Position numbers and translations under genes: made by a program. The notes beneath the pieces are model-generated. The model did no database searches. It was not told the DNA's origin and worked only from the letters and a program-made list of their open reading frames with translations. From Lithodes maja (taxonomy: Eukaryota; Arthropoda; Malacostraca; Decapoda; Lithodidae), in assembly GCA_037953745.1 (NCBI GenBank), contig JBAKBP010007456.1:35771-99770 (forward strand): 64,000 bases of DNA, read 5' to 3'. Below are positions 45,101 to 56,243 of this stretch, one piece after another; position 1 is the first letter of the stretch, and each line of letters begins with the position of its first letter.

Positions 45101-45294
45101 TACGTGAGGTGTGGAAAATGGTCAGTTTAGAAAAGGTAATGGGTGCAGCCTGGAGCTGCTTAGCCCTGCGGGCTTGGGCCTGTCTGAAATGGCTGGCTCG
45201 GTCAGCTGGTCCTTTCGTTCTGTGGACCTTTCCTTTGGTGTTTCTGTGTGGTGTTCGTTCGTGGCTTCTGTGGTGGGCTTCTCGTTCTGGGGCA
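42199..45294 (-). repeat. LARD-like LTR 4 (5' LTR of the array)
   Basis: 3096 bp. The outer boundary is exact: after GGGGCA comes TTTT and then LINE sequence, matching the TTTT before LTR 1. Confidence 0.9.
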
Positions 45295-45692
45295 TTTTAA
45301 TTTTTATAATTTCTAAATCTGATTACTTTTTCATGTGTGAGTGGCTTAGGGAAATCAAAGCTGAAAGTAATCAAAGCATGATCAGAGGTATTAGGGTCAG
45401 CATTCTCAACATCAACATCCAGAACACCACCACAACCCACAGGAGAGAAAACCAAGTCAAGGGTGTGTCCTAAGATATGAGTTGGGTGGGACACATGGTT
45501 TACAAAATTGTTCTGATCAGTCAACTCGAGGAACTCAGGAGAGAATGGCTTCAGATGAGGGCTGTCAACCCAGTAATTAAAATCTCCACATATCAAAAGT
45601 CTTCCGGTTTTAGCAGAAAATTCCTCGAGAAACTGCCCAAACTCTTCCATAAAACCCCTATCTGTGCCACGATGGCCAGGCCTATAGACAAC
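45295..45692 (-). pseudogene. CR1-like LINE ORF2, second half of endonuclease
   Basis: The minus strand encodes the C-terminal half of an APE-type endonuclease: VYRPGHRG, LLICGDFNYWVD (catalytic GDFN) and TSDHALI (the SDH catalytic triad). It starts at the target site of the 2-kb-LTR element (CAAC) in frame with the first half and ends at the LARD target site (TTTT). A stop codon lies in frame at that last junction, so the LINE may already have been dead when the LARD inserted. Confidence 0.85.
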
Positions 45693-47764
45693 TGTAAGGG
45701 TTCTAAATTGACTAGGCTTGATTTTGGCAATATTTACACCAAGACTTTTTGTGTTCACTCACTTTAAGCCCAATAATGACCCAGTCAGTGTTGAGATTAG
45801 GTGAAATGTTCGGTATTATGTTATTATCGTGATTAAGATATCAGTTGACATATATTAAATTGTAATGACTAGAAAGAAATAATTAAATAGGCCCAATGGT
45901 GTCTCATAGGTACGAGGGTCATTATTCTAACTTTACATATTAAATATAATTGTTTGGTATTGTTATATTAAGTTTAGAAAAGGGGTGTCACAATCGGAGC
46001 AATGTTGTTTTGGAATTAGAATGAAATTTACTTGTTTTGGCCATTTAATCACTTCCAGGTGTATAAAGTTAATTGCAAAGCATAACTTTAACTTTGTGAA
46101 TCTAGTATAATGCTGATATTTGGCCTAATAATTGCTTGAACCGAGTCTCTAGTGTGACACCCTGATTCTGAAGCCTTAGTGACAAGTGCCCACCTCAAGG
46201 GGGTTTGACAGGTGGAAATTTATGAGTCCTACCTCCAACTTAAAAACTATAGTCTTACCTAGGATATCGTAAGTAATAGTTAACATATGTTTATGCCTGA
46301 AATTCGTTACATCATATAAAAGTAATTCAATTATCCTTTGAAAGTTTTATTAGACTCCTAAGTAAGTTGAGGAGCTCATTTAATCAAGGTATGGTTATTG
46401 TTGTGACAAAGGACGCTGACCCCGAGTCCTACAGAGCCTAGAGCCGAGAGTGCCAGCGTCATTCCCTCCCAGTCGCCAGCCTCGGGCGGACTAAGGGGAA
46501 ATATTTGGCTTAATTCAGTATACATTTCCCTTTGTGTTGTGTTTAGATAAAACCTTCAGTTGAAGGTGAGTTGAAATGAATTGTGAAGTACTTAAGATAA
46601 GTTTTGAGACAATTTTTAAGCCCAGTTTCTTATATGTAACTACGAAATTATACGACATCCTTTGTCTTGGTCGAAGGTGAAATTATTCATTCCGTCTGAT
46701 AATTAATCATTTAGATTTCAAATTCCATATTCTTTGTCCTGCCAACCTTATTAATTATGTATAAGATAATAATGTTAATTGTATTATGTTAGTGTAGTAT
46801 TCTCACAGCAATAAGATCCCGTATGTCGAGTTCAATATCATTATGTAACTTAATGTAAGCCCACAATCCTGAGTCGTGTGTGTGTATACACTCCGTTTTC
46901 TATTTTAAACCATTTTATTTTTGAGGGTCAACTCAGTAAATTATATCTGTATCCCCAACCCTCCGTTTTCTATTTGGACCATTTTTCTTTATATATTTTT
47001 GAGGGTCAACTAAGTCAATTTTATCTGTAACCCAATAATGTACATCCTCCTTTTGTTGTCTCTTAATTGACACATTTGACCACTTTTGTAATGTTGATAT
47101 AAATTATGATATAGAATTTTGTCAGTTTTATTAATGGTAATGTTAATACCAGGTCCCAGGTCAGGATCGAAGTCCCAGGAGAAGTACCAGGTACAGAGAG
47201 TCCTGTGTCCACCCCAGCGTGGACATGACCTAGTGGCTGTACTGAGACAGGATGCTGTTGGTGTTATTGAGCTTTGAGCTAACCTTCACCCCCATTGTGA
47301 GCTGTTGTACGCCTTATGAACCTAGTAACTGAAGTGTGTGTTTACTAGGGTAGTGGCCTTGGGGTCACCTGTTGAAGGGTTTTAGTTAACTTTGATGTGG
47401 TGATAAGAAGTAGTTCATTGCGCCAATAATACCGATATATTCCGTGGTTGACTAAAGTAATAATCGTATTGATTTGTGTATCACAGTGAAAAGTGTATTT
47501 CTCTTTACAGTGTTTTAATATAGTTAAGAATACCAAACGGTATATTGTGTTTTTACTTATCCTGTGTCATTTATACCATTTGCATTCATTCACCTGTATT
47601 TCCTTGCATGCAACGGCCATTAAGCTACCAGAGTAATAAGTTGGACCAATCATCAAGTAATGAAGAAACACAATAATGGAATGAACAAGAAATAATGGGG
47701 GTAAAAGCAAAGTTCCAGGAACATTAGAAAAGAAAAGTAAAGTTGACGAAAACCCCCCCTTACA
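45693..47764 (+). repeat. LTR A of non-autonomous element (2072 bp)
   Basis: It carries a TATAAAAG at about 46316 and an imperfect direct repeat of about 85 bp around CCGTTTTCTATTT (about 46896-47035). The TTAA at 47143-47146 is the empty counterpart of the piggyBac copy 2 target. A near-terminal AATAAA present in LTR B is deleted here. Confidence 0.88.
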
Positions 47765-48908
47765 GTGGTATATACAGCGGTGGGATAATTCTGGGATGGT
47801 TGGGTTTAATTAGTGACAACGCTTGTGTTTATTCCCGGGATTATCCGTATCCTTTACTCCGATTGCCTTGCATTATATTTCTATCACGCTACCACATATC
47901 AGAAAAGAGAGATTGCAAAAAATTTAAGTGTTTAATGTTTTGTCGTGTTACCACGTTTCAGTTGTTATGATTACCATAGTTATGTATAAGTACGGAATGG
48001 GTTTGTATTGTAAAATGTCGAAAAATGAAGGAACCAATTCCCTCAACATCCACGTGGGTGAAGAAGGGGGAGCTTGGAGTGACAATCCTCTCACCACCCA
48101 CATGGGTGAAGGAGAGGTGATCGATGGCAGAAATGGTTAGTGGAACAGTGCGGAGGAAATGGAGAAGTGGAGTAGAGGAGTAGAAACTAGCACCTCGTCA
48201 TCACAGGAAGCCCCGTAGACTGGATGAGTAATGTTTAAAAGGGTTAGAGCCTTATTTTGTCGTACCGTTTTGTGGTGTGTGACCCCTCTTTGGTTGGCCA
48301 GTCTTGCGTGTTGTTGCCCTTGGTAGTCGCCCGTGTTTGGGTGGCAGGTAAATCTCTCCATTGTAACTTGAGCTGCTGTGGACTCTTTGGGAAGTCGTGT
48401 GTATAGCCTCCATGGGGTGGCTCTTTAGTACAACGCAGACAGATGTTTTCGGGGGTAGGGAATAGACCGATCACATCAGGACGTGGGGTAGCGGTGTAGA
48501 AGGGGGAGCCTACGGGTTCTCCCAGGACTCGTCTACCTCATCGAGTGTGTAGGGCAACCTTGTCTGGTGAATGCCCGCGCTCTACCTACACCTGGGCTTC
48601 TGGGGTTCACAGTAGTATTAGGGGTGGAGGGATCAGGTGTTCTGGGCTGTAATGATTGGGTTAGTTAAAGGTGGGCCACACACAGTTGTAGTTGTTTTGG
48701 TTTAATTGTTTATATGTACTACTGGAATTTTTTTTTGTAATTGGGTATGTCCGACGATCACGAGGATGGTGCTCTTTCTGACTCCTATGGCTCAGTTGAT
48801 TAAGTGTAATCATGTTATGTTTGTGCCCATTTTCTTGTAAGGCACCGTATTGTAATAATTTAGGCTGAAAGTGAGTGAGTAAAAGTCTTAAGGGGGGGAA
48901 AAAAGCTG
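47765..48908 (+). other. Internal region of non-autonomous LTR element (1144 bp)
   Basis: One base after LTR A is TGGTATATACAGCGGTGGGAT (47766-47786), which resembles the tRNA-Leu primer site with a small internal change. The purine tract AAGGGGGGGAAAAAAGC (48890-48906) precedes LTR B. Between them I see no gag, protease, integrase or RT. The small frames (up to 76 codons) have no recognisable domain. Confidence 0.75.
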
Positions 48909-49366
48909 TGTAAGGGGTCTAAATTGACTAGGCTTGATTTTGGCAATATTTACACCAAGACTTTTTGTGTTCACTCACTTTAAGCCCAATAATAACCCAG
49001 TCAGTGTTGAGATTAGGTGAAATGTTCGGTATTATGTTATTATCGTGATTAAGATATCAGTTGACATATATTAAATTGTAATGACTAGAAAGAAATAATT
49101 AAATAGGCCCAATGGTGTCTCATAGGTACGAGGGTCATTATTCTAACTTTACATATTAAATATAATTGTTTGGTATTGTTATATTAAGTTTAGAAAAGGG
49201 GTGTCACAATCGGAGCAATGTTGTTTTGGAATTAGAATGAAATTTACTTGTTTTGGCCATTTAATCACTTCCAGGTGTATAAAGTTAATTGCAAAGCATA
49301 ACTTTAACTTTGTGAATCTAGTATAATGCTGATATTTGGCCTAATAATTGCTTAAACCGAGTCTCT

Positions 49367-49781
49367 CTGGTGATGGGCTGGTCTATCAGAGTGAGAACTG
49401 AGCGATCTCTGCCATACCCATAGCTTACTCTGACTGTTCCTTTTACTTTTATATTTTCTAGATCTCAAGTGACGGCGTCTCTTCCATGGATTGACCTCCC
49501 AGTCTACCTAGATTGGAAGCCAAAGCGTCACATTTTTTCCTTTGCCCCTCAACTTTCTCTTCATAATTGCTGAGGGGCACAGGGCCCTGGGTGGGGCTTT
49601 GGTTTCCTGGGCGTTTCCGCACCCTCCTCAGCTCCCCGCCATGGAGTGGCTTCGGTCACCCAGGCTTTATTGTGGTCGGCAGTGAGGGTTCTGTGGGGGT
49701 ACACGGTTATGACCTTGGCCTGCTCGGGGCCTTGGGGCTGTTCGGCCAGGCAGCTTGGGGAACAACAACAACAACAACAAC
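49367..49781 (+). mobile_element. Short retroposon with (AAC)n tail
   Basis: About 415 bp absent from LTR A and flanked by an 11-12 bp duplication ending ACCGAGTCTCT (about 49355-49366 and 49782-49793). The 3' end is an (AAC)n tract. The body has no clear tRNA, 5S or 7SL head; it is either a SINE or the 3' end of a LINE. A 77-codon frame near 49567 has no known domain. Confidence 0.75.
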
Positions 49782-52704
49782 AACCGAGTCTCTAGTGTGA
49801 CACCCTGATTCTGAGGCCTTAGTGACAAGTGCCCACCTCAAGGGGGTTTGACAGGTGGAAATTTATGAGTCCTACCTCCAACTTAAAAACTATAGTCTTA
49901 CCTAGGATATCGTAAGTAATAGTTAACATATGTTTATGCCTGAAATTCGTTGCATCATATAAAAGTAATTCAATTATCCTTTGAAAGTTTTATTAGACTC
50001 CTAAGTAAGTTGAGGAGCTCATTTAATCAAGGTATGGTTATTGTTGTGACAAAGGACGCTGACCCCGAGTCCTACAGAGCCTAGAGCCGAGAGTGCCAGC
50101 GTCATTCCCTCCCAGTCGCCAGCCTCGGGCGGACTAAGGGGAAATATTTGGCTTAACTCAGTATACATTTCCCTTTGTGTTGTGTTTAGATAAAACCTTC
50201 AGTTGAAGGTGAGTTGAAATGAATTGTGAAGTACTTAAGATAAGTTTTGAGACAATTTTTAAGCCCAGTTTCTTATATGTAACTACGAAATTATACGACA
50301 TCCTTTGTCTTGGTCGAAGGTGAAATTATTCATTCCGTCTGATAATTAATCATTTAGATTTCAAATTCCATATTCTTTGTCCTGCCAACCTTATTAATTA
50401 TGTATAAGATAATAATGTTAATTGTATTATGTTAGTGTAGTATTCTCACAGCAATAAGATCCTGTATGTCGAGTTCAATATCATTATGTAACTTAATGTA
50501 AGCCCACATTCCTGAGTCGTGTGTGTGTGTGTGTGTATACACTCCGTTTTCTATTTTAAACCATTTTATTTTTGAGGGTCAACTCAGTAAATTATATCTG
50601 TATCCCCAACCCTCCGTTTTCTATTTAGACCATTTTTCTTTATATATTTTTGAGGGTCAACTAAGTCAATTTTATCTGTAACCCAACAATGTACATCCTC
50701 CTTTTGTTGTCTCTTAAATGACACATTTGACCACTTTTGTAATGTTGATATAAATTAAGATATAGAATTTTGTCAGTTTTATTAATGGTAATGTTAACCT
50801 CTCCGCGGCGCACAGGGGGTTTTCTACAGGGTAAGACTGTGCGCACGTATGATGATTTTGGGACCTATTGCCAATTTCGATAAAAAGTACATCATTGTGT
50901 AGGGAATGTTTGCGTGCATCGGCCCATATATATTTGACCCCCAAAAAAATGTCTGGGGGGGGTGGGGGAACGGTCCGTAGTTGAAAAATGTGGAGCGAAT
51001 GGAATATTTACGCGCGCAGGGGATAGAAGGAGAGGGAGGAGGGGGTGGGTTACCGCGTATTATCACGTATATGTCCTTTTTTGAGCCCTTTTAGGCTATG
51101 TAGAGTATGTATACGTGTGTAGGCCACCCATATAACAATGAATATGCCTCATAGTGACCAAAAATTGCAATATATAAGGGAATTATAAGAGAATTTTTAG
51201 GCGGGAATGAAGATGTGTTGGAGGTTTGGCGGCAATTTATGAGCTGAGAGTGTGGTTTACGCCATACATATCACGTATATCTTGTACGTAGAGCACTGTC
51301 ATGCTATAATACAGAGTTGTACGTATGTATACGTGCCATATATCAAAATATATACCGCATATAGACCAATTCATGCGATATTTACGCACATTATCAATGA
51401 GTTTCTATGCGTGAACCAAGGTGTGAGTGAGTTGTGCTGGGAATGAAAGGGGGAGAGGGTGTGTTACGCCATAAATATCACGTAAATCTTGTATTTAGAG
51501 CACTGTCATGCTATAATAAAGACGTGTACGTATGTAGGCGTCCCATATAACAAGGAATATACCGCATATAGCTCAATTGATGCGATATTTACGCAAATTG
51601 TGAATGTGTTTCTAGCAGACGGAAGCCTGAAAGGGTGGGTTGGGGTGGGTGGGTGGGAGGGAGGGAGGGAGGGAGGCATGCAGGGGTGCAGGGAGGGAGT
51701 GAGTGAGTCGTGAAGAGAAGGAAGGCAGGCAGATCTCTAGATAGATAACCAGCTGTGTGACAATTGTGAAGGCGCCCGAGGCGTATGGATGCCTTGGGAT
51801 TTTGAACCTTATGTCTTCCAGGTGTCTGGTGTTTGTTGCCACCAAGAGTTTTACAATAACATGAGTCAGGAATGGAGAGAGAGAGAGAGAGAGAGATAGA
51901 AACTGAGACATGCGTATGTCGTACGTATAAATGGACTTCAGAATTGCATTTTTATGCAAGCAGACATTGCATTTTAGACACATGTGAAGTACCACAGAAA
52001 CATGTAGGCCATTGACTGTAAATAAAGTACTATATTATAGACCACCAGCGACGGTGGTCAGTAAACACAGGCAGATTGCCTTTTGCGATAAAGGGCTAAA
52101 TATAGAATGGTGTATCCTTACACTTGCGAAAGGGTAGATTGCCACCAGAGAAACGTTTACTTATTTATTTCCAAGTAATATGCAATCTAAATGTATATTC
52201 GAGACCTACTGCAATTATTTGTATGACAGTCATGACTATGTATAATCCAATATACGCGCGTAGGCGAGACATAAGAAAGCTGGTTGAGCAATTTTCGACA
52301 CCCACACAGTTATTATTCTTTTTTATTTACAATATTATACAATACAAATGTATTTGTGAAGAGTATTTTATCCATTATTGTATTTATACAAATTTTGTTC
52401 CCAGACAGAGCTGCTGTGGCTGGTGTAGCTGGGGCATAAAGGAGCGGCAAGGGTCACCGCTTGACCGTGTGAAAATGAGTGGAGTCGCACTGAGAGGGGC
52501 AATTTTGCTGAGTGTTTGGGCAATTTTTGACAGAATAAAGTTATATAATTACTAATTCTTGACAGAGACAAACTTTTATAAACCTTGGCATGATATAATT
52601 GATAATCCCATCAATTTACAAACGTAAATTGGTGGGATAATTCATTTTTTTTTGTATATTGTCATTTCGATTGTAGACACGAAGTTTTGAGTGATATTTG
52701 GTAT

Positions 52705-52786
52705 GAGCTCCTGTGGCATGGTTGGTAAGGTCGCGGACTGGAAAACTCAAAGTGTGCTAGGGTTGTGTGATCGAATCCAGGAGGGG
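52705..52786 (+). other. tRNA-like relic in piggyBac copy 2
   Basis: The counterpart of the relic in copy 1, with the same A-box-like and B-box-like stretches and pairing CTCCTG/CAGGAG ends. It is not a working tRNA. Confidence 0.5.
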
Positions 52787-53181
52787 GTTATGGGGAAGGT
52801 TTTATATTGTCTAGAACATTTTTGATAAAAAAAAAAATTTACAAGATCATGCCATTGTATTCAAACAATATGAAATATTCATAGAATATATCATATTGTA
52901 AGAATACAATGACATGACCTTGTTTTTTTTGTTTTTTTATTGTTTTATTTTATTATCTTAGTAGGTTTGACAGGATTTGTTGAAACATATTTATTTTTGT
53001 ACAATTCATTTGAGGTAAGAAAATAATTATATACACATTACTTTGGCTAATAACAAACATATATATTGATATACTAAAAAAATAAGGCATATTACATGTA
53101 AATCTTTGAAACTTATAAACTAAATAATGAAACATACAATTATATAATGTAAAAGCTATATCACAGGGACATCTTTGGAAC

Positions 53182-56100
53182 TTATACATTATATAATATA
53201 TATGTTACATTATGAGGTAGCGTGATCAATTTGGTCAGGTCAGGTAAGGTAGGGCGCGAGTCCAGGACAGGGCTGGGCAGGGGGCGAGTCCAGGGCAGGG
53301 CACGGGGCGAGTCCAGGGCAGGGCAGGGCAGGGCAGGGCGACACTCAATAATTCTTAAGGTGTGGTAGTCCCTGAAGCAGTCACCCAGGCAGAGTGGAAC
53401 TTTGCACTCGGCGCACATTGAGGTGACTCTTTTGGTGACATGGGGTTTCCTGACACTGGAGCTGCAGACAGTGCACTGCGCCTGCCTGTGACGAGTGCCA
53501 AGCATCTCAGTGTTGATGGGGTAGTGCCTTTCGACACCCAGCTGGATACGGTCAGGAATGTGATCCCCACGCCATGCCGTACGTCTGTGAGTGGTGGTGC
53601 CATACTTCTCCAGGAGTTGGTATGAGACGTTGTACACGAACTCCCGGAATTTAAGTTTCTGGTTTGGGGCCATATCCTTTTTTACCAACCACAAGTTGTA
53701 GGCGTTCAGCATCGTTATATCAACTAGGTGGAGGAAGAGCTTGTGATACCACTTCACAGTCTTCCTCAGACACTCAACGCCTGACAGCTGACAGTCAGAC
53801 TTGTCCACCAGGCGCATGTTTTTGGTGTAGTCCACTACCATGTCGGGCTTGTAGATTGTCTTCCTGGTTCGGTAGTGGATTTTGTCAGAATCCATCTGGG
53901 CACCTGTGTGGACGGTGGAAAGCAGGTGGACGTCTCGCTTATCCTTCCACTTCAGGGCTATCAGTTTCCCACACTTCTCGAGCTGCTTGAATTTCTGCCC
54001 CTTTCGTCGCCTTCTTCGCACATGCCTCTCGCGGTGTTCCTGGGCCAGGTCGTCTTCTGAAGGTGTGTCACTGGAGGAGGCATCTGTGAGAGGAATGACA
54101 TCACCTGTGAACTTTGGCATAAACTTTCTTGTCTTTCTGACAGTCCCACATGACCCCGTTTGGTTGTCATGAAGAAACTGGCAGAGAACAGGAGAAGTAT
54201 ACCAGTTGTCAGTGTAGATGATGTGGCCTTTGCCCAGGTAAGGTGCCAACATTTTCCTGACGATGGCACCTGACATGCCCATGGGGTCATTGGCAGCGGC
54301 TTTCGGTATGTCAATGTCAGTGCCTGTGTACACGATCATGTCAAGCACTATTCCAGTTTCGCAGTCACACAAAACGAAGAGCTTGATTCCGAACCTATGC
54401 CTTTTCAAGGGGATATACTGTTTGAAAACAAGACGTCCTTTGAAGAGCACGAGCGACTCATCAATCACCAAATTGAGGAAGGGGTAAAAGTATGTCCTAT
54501 ACCTCTCCAACAACATGGTGAACACATTCCGAACTTTCCATATCCTGTCAATCCTGTTAGGATTTTCGTTGTCTGCAAAGTGCATAAATCTTAGCAGCAA
54601 CAAAAACCTGTCACGAGTCATGAACTTATTGAAAGTTGGGGTGGCGATGAGAGGGTCGTGCTTCCAATAGTGTTGCAACACATGCTTCTTGATCAGAGGC
54701 ATGAGGAACAACAAGGCAAAGAACGTCATAAATTCTTCCACAGTCATATCCACCCAGCCTCGTATTCTCGCTTTTGGAGAAAGGACGTCCAATCTGCCAA
54801 ACACCCACCTGTAGTAGGCGTTTGTTTGGGCAACGATGTACGTCATTACCTCCATGTCGAAAAAAGCGAGGAAGAAGTCGCTTTCGTTAGCTTGATCGTC
54901 ACAGGGCCAGTCGTCAGTTGTTCCTGACGTCCCAGGATTGAACTGGGGCACGTCAGGTACAAAATTGACCCCGTCAGACCAATCGAACGAAGGCAGCTCA
55001 GGGATCGGAATGTCGTCTGCGTCTGCTTCATCGTCTGAAATATCGCTTCCATGGTCGCGATACAGCACTTCATCATCATCACCCTCCTCTTCACTAGACA
55101 GACGATGACCTTCCTCATTTTCGTCACCGACGTCGACTCACTCCCACTGTCCACTCCCAAATCCCCCCACCCTTGGTCCCGTGCTAGGGCTTCGTCGTCG
55201 AAACCTGGGCTGCCAATGTCCTGCGAATCACCATCAAACAGCAGGGCGGCATACTTTGATGGTGTCAGAGTTTTCCGAGTCACTTTTGCACGTGAGGGTG
55301 TCTTATGGACAGGGACAGCAGAGGCGGTGGCAGGGGCGGCGGCAGGGGCGGCGGCAGGGGCAGCAGTGGTGCGTGGCCTTGATGGCAAGATGATGTTGGT
55401 GCCTGTCGCCCTTCTCTCTGTTCCTTGGGCAGGGGCGGCAGGGGCGGCAGGGGCGGCAGGGACAGCAGGAGCAGCAGGGCCGGCAGGGACACCAGGGACA
55501 GCAGGGCCAGCAGTCACTTTCCCTCTCCCTCTCCCTTTCCCCTTCCCCTTCCCCTTCCCTGTTCCTTGGGCAGGGGCGGCAGGGGCGGCAGGGGCAGCAG
55601 GGGCGGCAGCGGCAGCCGGGCCAGGGGCGGCGGCTGGTGGTGGTGGTGGTGGTAGGGGCACTGTGGCTGGCGTACGGGATCTCTTCCCTACGCCCGTGCC
55701 TTTCATTTGTACTGCCCCCGCAGGTTCTGCAGCCCTAGGGCGGCCTCCTGCGTCGCTGGTACCGGTGGCAGGAGTGGCAGGGGCAGCAGGGGCGGCAGGG
55801 GCAGCCGGGCCAGGGGCGGCTGGTGGTGGTGGTGGTGGTGGTAGGGGCACTGTGGCTGGCGTACGGGATCTCTTCCCTACGCCCGTGCCTTTAATTTTTC
55901 CTGCCCCCGCAGGTTCTGCAGCCCTAGGGCGGCCTCCTGTGTCGCTGGTACCGGTGGCAGGGGTGGCAGGGGTGGCAGTGGTGGTGGTGGTAGTGGTTGT
56001 TGCAGTGGCCTGGGTCGTGGTGGCAGTGTCACGAAAGACCAATGACCTCTGTGCCATTGCCCTGCTTGCACGTGTTTTCCGTGCTTTGGGTGCTGGTGTT

Positions 56101-56243
56101 TCGTCCTCCGAGCTGTAGGGCGTGTCGTACTGGTAGCTAGGGTCTTTGGCAGCCACCCTCTGCCTTCCACGGCGGCTAACACCACCAGAAGGAGGGCTGG
56201 TTGTGTCATCAGGGAGCGAGCGTGAGGGACGTGTGGGCTCCAT
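53182..56243 (-). pseudogene. piggyBac transposase, copy 2 (frameshift, lost stop)
   Basis: ATG at 56243-56241. The N-terminal repeat region is open without the G-run frameshift of copy 1. A one-base loss near 55130-55140, at the end of the acidic region, shifts the frame, and the catalytic half is open in another frame from about 55068. All three catalytic Asp motifs (IDESLVLFKGR, YTDNWYTS, LVDKSD) and the C-terminal Cys cluster are present. A second small indel just before the normal stop makes the frame run on through the pentanucleotide repeat to 53182. The two copies are therefore broken at different places. Confidence 0.83.

Larger units (their letters stand above)
14751..45294 (-). mobile_element. 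Tandem array of a non-autonomous gag-only LTR retrotransposon (LARD-like)
   Basis: Four near-identical 3.1-kb LTRs alternate with three internal regions, all in the same minus-strand orientation. TTTT flanks the whole array (14747-14750 and 45295-45298), and LINE sequence lies on both sides. Each internal region has a primer binding site next to its upstream LTR and a purine tract next to its downstream LTR. None encodes protease, integrase or RT. Internal lengths are 3507 bp, 10673 bp (about 3990 without a LINE fragment and a piggyBac) and 3985 bp. Sharing of LTRs between units suggests LTR-LTR recombination after one insertion. Confidence 0.9.

Noticed and set aside
14751..45294. Recurring 60-105 codon frames in the 3.1-kb repeats (for example 15828-16049, 17595-17894 and their counterparts) as small conserved genes
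   Set aside because: They recur only because the four LTRs are near-identical copies. They overlap on both strands, have no recognisable domain, and some lie upstream of the predicted transcription start.
14751..45294. Interpretation of the 30-kb repeat as satellite DNA or a segmental duplication of host sequence
   Set aside because: Primer sites, purine tracts, TG...CA ends and a single outer duplication define LTR retrotransposon units.
28432..56118. Long Gly/Ala-rich frames antisense to the piggyBac N-terminal repeats (28432-29427 and 55051-56118)
   Set aside because: They are shadows of GC-rich trinucleotide-like repeats. The sense frames contain the transposase start and match between copies.
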